Assembly (NCBI GenBank): GCA_016720905.1
Contig: JADKJT010000017.1
Location: forward strand, 1 to 64,000
Source: Gemmatimonadaceae bacterium
GTDB taxonomy: Bacteria; Gemmatimonadota; Gemmatimonadetes; Gemmatimonadales; Gemmatimonadaceae
Length of the DNA stretch: 64,000 bases
Direction of reading: 5' to 3'
Each line of letters begins with the position of its first letter. Positions within the stretch are counted from its first letter, which is position 1. This document shows, one piece after another, positions 59,086-64,000 of this stretch. A program made the translations under genes and the position numbers. The notes under the pieces were generated by a model. The model worked only from the letters and a program-made list of their open reading frames with translations. It ran no database searches and was not told where the DNA came from.

Positions 59086-60309
59086 ATGCGGGCGCCCAGT
59101 CTGACAGTCGGCATCGAAGAGGAGTACCAGATCATCGATCCGGTGACGCGTGATCTTACGCCCGGATTCGACGCGCTGGTCACCAGCGAGCACGCCGAGC
59201 TGGCCGATGTCAAAGCGGAATTGCACCAGTGCCAGGTGGAGATCGGGACCAAGGTCTGTCATTCGATCGCCGAGTTGCGGCAGGAGTTGACGTCGCTGCG
59301 CGGCCTGGTGATCAAGGCGGCGGCGCAACACGGACTCACCATCGCGTCGGCCGGGACGCATCCGTTCTCGAACTGGATGAACCAGGAAATGACGCCCAAG
59401 GAGCGCTACCTGGGCGTCAAGGCGGAGCTGCAGGATCTGGCGCATCGGCTGCTGATCTTCGGGACGCACGTACATGTCGGCATCGAAGACAATGAGTTCC
59501 GCATAGACTGTCTGAATGCGGCGCGCTACGTGCTGCCGCATATTCTGTGTCTGTCCACCAGTTCACCGTTCTGGTTTGGCCGCAACACCGGACTGCATTC
59601 GTATCGCAGCATCGTGTTCAAGAACTTTCCGCGCACCGGTGTGCCGCGCATTTTGCAGGGGTGGAGCGACTACTCCGATCTGGTCGACACGCTGGTGAAG
59701 ACGCGCAGCATCCCCGACGGATCGAAAATCTGGTGGGACGTGCGGCCGCATCACGTGTATCCGACGCTCGAGTTCCGCATCTGCGATGTGAACACGCGCA
59801 TTGACGAAGCCATTTGTGTCGCCGCCATTCTGCAGGCCGTGGTGGCCAAGATGTGGAAGTTGCGCCGGGACAACCTCACGTTCCGCGTGTACGCGCAGGA
59901 TCTCATCGAAGAGAACAAGTGGCGCGCGGTCCGGTGGGGATTGAGCGGCAAGCTCATCGACTTCGGCAAGAAGACCGAAATGCCCGCGCCGGTGCTCATC
60001 CGCGAACTCATCGAGTGGTTCCTGGACGATGTGCTGGATGAATTGGGGACGCGCAAGGAAGTCGAGTATGCGTTCAAGATTCTTGAGGAGGGCTCAAGTG
60101 CCCAACGGCAGTTGGCCACGTATGCCCGTACGGGCGACCTGCGCGCGGTGGTGGATCAACTGATCCGCGAGACGGCCGAAGGGGTGTGCGAGCCGACACT
60201 GGGTCCTCCGCTGGAGCGGTCGGATCGGGTGGACGCGTCGTCGTCGGCGACGCCAACCGGCGTCAACGCAATCCCGTCGGGATCCGCCCGCGGCCAGTCG
60301 ATGCCCTAG
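59086..60309 (+). CDS. GCS2/YbdK-type carboxylate-amine ligase (operon gene 4)
   Basis: Glutamate-cysteine-ligase-2 family enzyme of 407 residues. Conserved parts are LTVGIEEEYQIID, QVEIGTKVCHSIAEL, GTHPFSNWMNQEM, FGTHVHVGIEDNE, SPFWFGRNTGLHSYRS and HHVYPTLEFRICDVNTRIDE. The enzyme activates a carboxylate, usually gamma-glutamyl, for coupling to an amine. The C-terminal 35 residues are a low-complexity Ser/Pro tail. It lies 15 bp after gene 3 and its TAG is directly followed by the GTG of gene 5. The acceptor amine cannot be inferred from sequence. Confidence 0.92.
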   Translation: MRAPSLTVGIEEEYQIIDPVTRDLTPGFDALVTSEHAELADVKAELHQCQVEIGTKVCHSIAELRQELTSLRGLVIKAAAQHGLTIASAGTHPFSNWMNQEMTPKERYLGVKAELQDLAHRLLIFGTHVHVGIEDNEFRIDCLNAARYVLPHILCLSTSSPFWFGRNTGLHSYRSIVFKNFPRTGVPRILQGWSDYSDLVDTLVKTRSIPDGSKIWWDVRPHHVYPTLEFRICDVNTRIDEAICVAAILQAVVAKMWKLRRDNLTFRVYAQDLIEENKWRAVRWGLSGKLIDFGKKTEMPAPVLIRELIEWFLDDVLDELGTRKEVEYAFKILEEGSSAQRQLATYARTGDLRAVVDQLIRETAEGVCEPTLGPPLERSDRVDASSSATPTGVNAIPSGSARGQSMP

Positions 60310-61017
60310 GTGTCGTCGGCCGATGCGCGCACCGTGAACGACCGCACCAACGCGTCGCGGCAGCAGGCCAGCTGGATTGCCAATGCCGCCGCGTGGACCA
60401 CGGCCGTACGGGGCGGACAGATTGCCAGTCGTCGGAGCGGCACCGACGCGGCCATCGTCGATGCGTGCCAGTCGGAAGCCGGCATGCGCATCCTTGATGT
60501 CGGATGTGGCGAGGGCTGGCTGGCGCGGGCGCTTTCGGCGCAAGGCGCGCAGGTGACCGGGGTCGATGCCAGCGAACCGCTGATAGCGGCGGCGCGCACG
60601 GCCGGCGGCGCTACGTACGAAGTGGCGGACTATGCGTTGCTGAGTGCGCAACGGACGGTGGTCCCGGGTCCTTTCGATGTGATCGTCTGCAATTTCGCGT
60701 TGCTCGACCGGGATTTGGTTCCGCTCTTGCGCGCCTTATCCAAGCGATTGGCCTTATCGGGGCGTTTGCTCATCCAGACGGTGCATCCATTTATTGCTGC
60801 GGGCCCGGATGGCTATGTGGATGGATGGCGCGAGGAGCGATTCTCGGCGTTTGGTGACGGGTTCTCGGCGCCGATGCCCTGGTACTTTCGCACCTTCGAG
60901 AGCTGGCAGCGCACGCTGTGGGAGAGCGGGCTGACGGTGTACCGGTTACGGGAACCGCGCAATGCCGAGGGGGCGGTGCTGTCGTTGTTGTTCGAGTGTC
61001 AGGCGGCATCCGGCTGA
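60310..61017 (+). CDS. class I SAM-dependent methyltransferase (operon gene 5)
   Basis: Methyltransferase of 235 residues. SAM motif I is RILDVGCGEGWLARAL (about residue 61), the acidic strand-2 end is VTGVDASEPLI, motif II is YEVADYALL, and motif IV is FDVIVCNFALLDRD. SGRLLIQTVHPF marks strand 5. The GTG start follows the gene 4 stop with no gap, so it very likely belongs to the same operon and methylates the product or an intermediate. N-, O- and S-methylation cannot be distinguished. Confidence 0.87.
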   Translation: MSSADARTVNDRTNASRQQASWIANAAAWTTAVRGGQIASRRSGTDAAIVDACQSEAGMRILDVGCGEGWLARALSAQGAQVTGVDASEPLIAAARTAGGATYEVADYALLSAQRTVVPGPFDVIVCNFALLDRDLVPLLRALSKRLALSGRLLIQTVHPFIAAGPDGYVDGWREERFSAFGDGFSAPMPWYFRTFESWQRTLWESGLTVYRLREPRNAEGAVLSLLFECQAASG

Positions 61018-61155
61018 GCGGCCGCGAAACGCGCACCGCAGCGGTCCGCCACGCTTGCCGGATCGCGCACATTTGACGAATGTGTTGCCCAACTGAGTCG
61101 GATAAGACGACCGTCGATCGCGTCGGTTGATCGTTCCACCTTCCGGAGGTCAGGC

Positions 61156-64000
61156 ATGCCCTGGCAACACATTCGACGCGGAATCGCCCTCGCGGTTCTT
61201 GCAGCGCTGCCGGTGGTCGCGACGGCGCAAGTCGCCACGGGAACCGTGCGCGGGCGCGTCACCGACGCCGTCACCGGCCGCGCCATCGTGGATGCGCAAG
61301 TGCAGGTGACGGGCACGCGTATCGGGGCGGTGACCGGCACCACCGGCGACTATCTCTTGACCCAGGTGCCGATCGGATCGCGAATCATCAGCGTGCGTCG
61401 ATTGGGCTTTCAGCCTGCCACGCAGGCCGTGACGATTGTCGCGGACGGATCGGTCACGGCGAATTTCGCGTTACGCGAGAGTGCCGTGAACCTCAGCGAG
61501 GTGGTGGTTACCGGTTCGGCGGCGCCGACGGAGAAACGCAAGATCGGCACGAGTGTGGCATCGGTCGACTCCACGATGATCGCACGGGCGGTGGCCGTCA
61601 CAGTGGATCAGGCGCTGCAGGGCAAGGTACCCGGCGCGCAGATCACGCAGAATTCCGGCGGCCCGGGTGGCGGTGGCATCTCGGTGCGACTGCGGGGCAC
61701 CAATTCCTTCATCTCCGGCTCCGATCCGCTGTACATCGTGGACGGCGTCATCATCGACAACAGCTCGGCGCAGCTGGCCGATCTGGGTGGCCGGTCAAAT
61801 CCGCAGAACCGACTGGCCGATCTCAACCCGTCGGATATCGAGCGCATCGAGATCATCCGGGGCGCCGCCGCGGCCGCGCTGTACGGGTCCCGCGCCAACA
61901 ACGGCGTGGTGCAGATCTTCACCAAGCGCGGCAGCATCGGCCGCCCGCGATTCTCGCTGTCGTCGCGGTATGCGTCCAACGAGTTGCGCGAGCAGCAGCC
62001 GTTCAACTTCTATCCGTACGACGTGAGCGGGCTGCCCATCGCGCGCTACAACTATCAGGACGACATTTTCCGGCGGTCCAACACACTCGAGCAGAACCTG
62101 ACCGTCGAGGGCGGCAACGACCAGACGCGCTATTTCATGAGCGCCAACTCGGCGGCCGACGACGGCATTCTCAAGTCCACCCGGTCGAATCGACAGGGGG
62201 CGCGCATCAATCTGCAGCAGCAACTGGCGTCGAAGGTCATCGCCAATGTCACCGCCAATTATATCACCACGCGCAACGATGTGCAGGCGTTTGGCGAGCA
62301 GAACGACTACGGCATCATGGGTTCGCTGTTCTTCGCGCCCACCAGCGTGAACTTCCGCCCGGTCAACGGCATCTACCCGCTGCCGCCGGCGCTGGGCACG
62401 AATCCGCTGCTGGCCATCGATCGCATCAAGAATCCGCAGACCATCAATCGCTTCATCGGATCGACCAAGCTCACCTGGACGCCGCGTCCCGCGTTGTTGC
62501 TGGACTACACGCTGGGCATAGACGCCTACAACTTTGCCCAGAGCCAGTTCATTCCGCGCAACGCCGTGCTGGGCACGGCGCTGCTGTCCACCGGTCGCTC
62601 GCAGTCGGTGATGTCGAACAACCGCGTGGTGAATCAGGATGGCGTGGGCACGTACTCCTGGAAGGTTGGCGACCGCTTCGACCTGCGCACCACGGGCGGC
62701 TTCAACTACACGCAACAGACGGTGAACACCACCAGTGCCGTGGCCAACGGCCTGGCGCCGGTGGGCGAACTGGTGGGAGCGGGCTCGGTGTTCTCCGCCG
62801 GCCAGACCTCGGTGGAATTGCGCACGCTGGGATTCTACGGCCAGCAGGAAGTGGCCTGGAACAACCGGTTGTTCCTGACCGGCGCGGTGCGGTACGACGC
62901 GTCCAGCACGTTCGCTCCGTCGGAACGCTGGCAGGTGTTTCCCAAGTTCTCGCTCTCGTACGTTGCCGTGGAGAATCGGCAGGGTGCCTTCAACAGCCTG
63001 CGGGTGCGCAGCGCCGTGGGTTGGGCGGGCAGCCAGCCGGGCATCGTGAATGCGTATTCGCAGTTCGTGGGCTTCACGCAACTGCCGTTTGCCGGACGAC
63101 CGGGATTTGTGAACGACGTGACGTACGGCAACCCGACGCTGCGCAACGAGCGCGCGCGCGAAGTGGAGGTGGGTGCCGACGCCAGTTTCCTGTCGGGCAA
63201 GGTCAGCGCGGAAGCGACCTACTACAACCGCCTGGTGTCGGATCTGCTGTTCTTCCGCCCACTGGCCACGAGCACGGGATTCTCGCGCCAATTCTACCCG
63301 ATCGGCTCGATGTCCAACAAGGGACTGGAGTTGCTTATCCATACGGTGAATGCCGACTCGAAGCGTTTCAAGTGGGAGTCGACCGTCACCTATTCGACCA
63401 ACAAGAACCTGGTGGAATCGTTGGCGATTCAGGACTTCCAGTCGGCCGGCGGGTATCCCAATCGCATTCGGACGGGCGAGCCGGTAGGCGTGTTCTACGG
63501 CTCGTATGCGGCGCGCAACTGCGTGACAGGGGCCTTGCTGCTGGACTCGCTGGGGCGCTATCGCCGCAGCAACCAGACGGCGGACATGGGCTCCCAGGCG
63601 CAAGCGCGCGTGCTCAGTGGCGGCACCTGCAACGACTCGCTCAACAAGGTGATCGGTGATCCGAATCCGAAATTCCTCGGATCCTTGCTGAACGAGTTCA
63701 CGCTGGGCGGCAAACTGCGCTTCCGCGTGCTGCTGGACGGTGTCTTCGGCAACGACATCATGAATCTTTCCACGCGCGCCCAGAACGCCGGTGTGGCCAG
63801 CAACTCCAAGGAGTACGAGCGCGAGTTGCTGCCCTACGGCGATCCGCGCAAGCTGCCGCCAACATTCAACTCCCGAACGCAAGGGATCTTCGAGTACTGG
63901 ATCGAGGATGGCAGCTTCGTGAAACTGCGCGAACTGTCGGCCAGCTATTCACTCAACACGCCCGCGGTACGTCGCGTGTTCCGGGATGGCATCGACCTGA
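61156..64000 (+). CDS. SusC/RagA-type TonB-linked outer membrane receptor, 3'-truncated
   Basis: Outer-membrane importer running off the window (948 codons visible). A strong GGAGGT site lies 5 bp before ATG 61156; the signal peptide ends VVATAQ. A CarboxypepD_reg-like domain (GTVRGRVTDAVTGRAIVDAQ) is followed by the SusC-type plug: SLE-like NLSEVVVTGSAAP, VDQALQGKVPGAQI, ISVRLRGTNS, PLYIVDGVII, and IERIEIIRGAAAAALYGSRA. The TonB-dependent barrel follows. The cargo is unknown; a SusD-type lipoprotein gene would be expected just beyond the window. The long reverse-strand open frame opposite this gene is an artefact of GC-rich coding DNA. Confidence 0.96.
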   Translation, partial: MPWQHIRRGIALAVLAALPVVATAQVATGTVRGRVTDAVTGRAIVDAQVQVTGTRIGAVTGTTGDYLLTQVPIGSRIISVRRLGFQPATQAVTIVADGSVTANFALRESAVNLSEVVVTGSAAPTEKRKIGTSVASVDSTMIARAVAVTVDQALQGKVPGAQITQNSGGPGGGGISVRLRGTNSFISGSDPLYIVDGVIIDNSSAQLADLGGRSNPQNRLADLNPSDIERIEIIRGAAAAALYGSRANNGVVQIFTKRGSIGRPRFSLSSRYASNELREQQPFNFYPYDVSGLPIARYNYQDDIFRRSNTLEQNLTVEGGNDQTRYFMSANSAADDGILKSTRSNRQGARINLQQQLASKVIANVTANYITTRNDVQAFGEQNDYGIMGSLFFAPTSVNFRPVNGIYPLPPALGTNPLLAIDRIKNPQTINRFIGSTKLTWTPRPALLLDYTLGIDAYNFAQSQFIPRNAVLGTALLSTGRSQSVMSNNRVVNQDGVGTYSWKVGDRFDLRTTGGFNYTQQTVNTTSAVANGLAPVGELVGAGSVFSAGQTSVELRTLGFYGQQEVAWNNRLFLTGAVRYDASSTFAPSERWQVFPKFSLSYVAVENRQGAFNSLRVRSAVGWAGSQPGIVNAYSQFVGFTQLPFAGRPGFVNDVTYGNPTLRNERAREVEVGADASFLSGKVSAEATYYNRLVSDLLFFRPLATSTGFSRQFYPIGSMSNKGLELLIHTVNADSKRFKWESTVTYSTNKNLVESLAIQDFQSAGGYPNRIRTGEPVGVFYGSYAARNCVTGALLLDSLGRYRRSNQTADMGSQAQARVLSGGTCNDSLNKVIGDPNPKFLGSLLNEFTLGGKLRFRVLLDGVFGNDIMNLSTRAQNAGVASNSKEYERELLPYGDPRKLPPTFNSRTQGIFEYWIEDGSFVKLRELSASYSLNTPAVRRVFRDGIDL

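Noticed and set aside
61795..63882. 695-codon open frame on the minus strand
   Set aside because: It lies wholly opposite the SusC/RagA gene, which has clear domains and a strong ribosome site. The reverse translation is His/Arg/Gln-rich and matches nothing recognisable.

Overview
The window reads as a high-GC chromosomal segment of a Gram-negative-type soil or aquatic bacterium, most likely Gemmatimonadota (Gemmatimonas-like). This is an inference from gene content rather than from a marker-gene tree: SusC/RagA-type TonB receptors, CarboxypepD_reg/plug proteins, Ig-like lipoproteins, S9 peptidases, a sortilin-like propeller protein and a Minf_1886 family protein occur together in a GC-rich background with many GTG starts and 1-4 bp gene overlaps.

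Layout. 1-1432: 3' part of a Uup-type ABC-F gene. 1476-11384 (minus strand): a housekeeping block, in transcription order BON-domain protein, valS, Ig-like lipoprotein, gmhB, purN, heptamer repeat, purH, DUF2723 membrane protein. 11492-15059 (plus): thrS, PAS-GGDEF diguanylate cyclase and a small membrane protein. 15175-22300: thiolase, CPBP protease, 3-hydroxyacyl-CoA dehydrogenase, acyl-CoA dehydrogenase, Leu/Glu-type dehydrogenase, rpiB, glyA. 22466-29628: Minf_1886 protein, nnr, beta-propeller protein, thiL, plsC, eno, second heptamer repeat, FtsB/DivIC-like protein. 29672-29905: initiator and elongator tRNA-Met. 29998-34160: a lower-GC accessory stretch with a trypsin-like peptidase, a tiny membrane protein, a broken Big_2 lipoprotein and gene-poor DNA. 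34161-42518: secreted degradation genes (two amidohydrolase-fold proteins, GH20 hexosaminidase, sortilin-like protein). 42519-50035 (minus): long palindrome, GltB-like FMN protein, two tandem plug-only paralogs, esterase, LolA-like protein, TetR regulator. 50228-52522: S9 peptidase diverging from the TetR gene across a perfect 20-bp palindrome. 52541-55477: four uncharacterised genes. 55939-61017: a five-gene amidoligase operon. 61156-end: a SusC/RagA receptor cut by the window edge.

Most interesting candidate: the amidoligase operon at 55939-61017 (RimK-like ATP-grasp, circularly permuted ATP-grasp, class I glutaminase/C26 hydrolase, GCS2-type carboxylate-amine ligase, methyltransferase). 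Gene spacing is 13 bp or less to overlapping, apart from one 15-bp gap. It looks like a pathway for a small peptide or gamma-glutamyl-type metabolite whose product cannot be read from the sequence.

Caveat: at least seven single-base indels break four otherwise well-conserved genes (uup, the DUF2723 gene, the Minf_1886 gene, the Big_2 lipoprotein). Most lie in short homopolymers, and the reading resumes at once in another frame. Uncorrected sequencing error is the simplest explanation, so these genes are given as one feature each.
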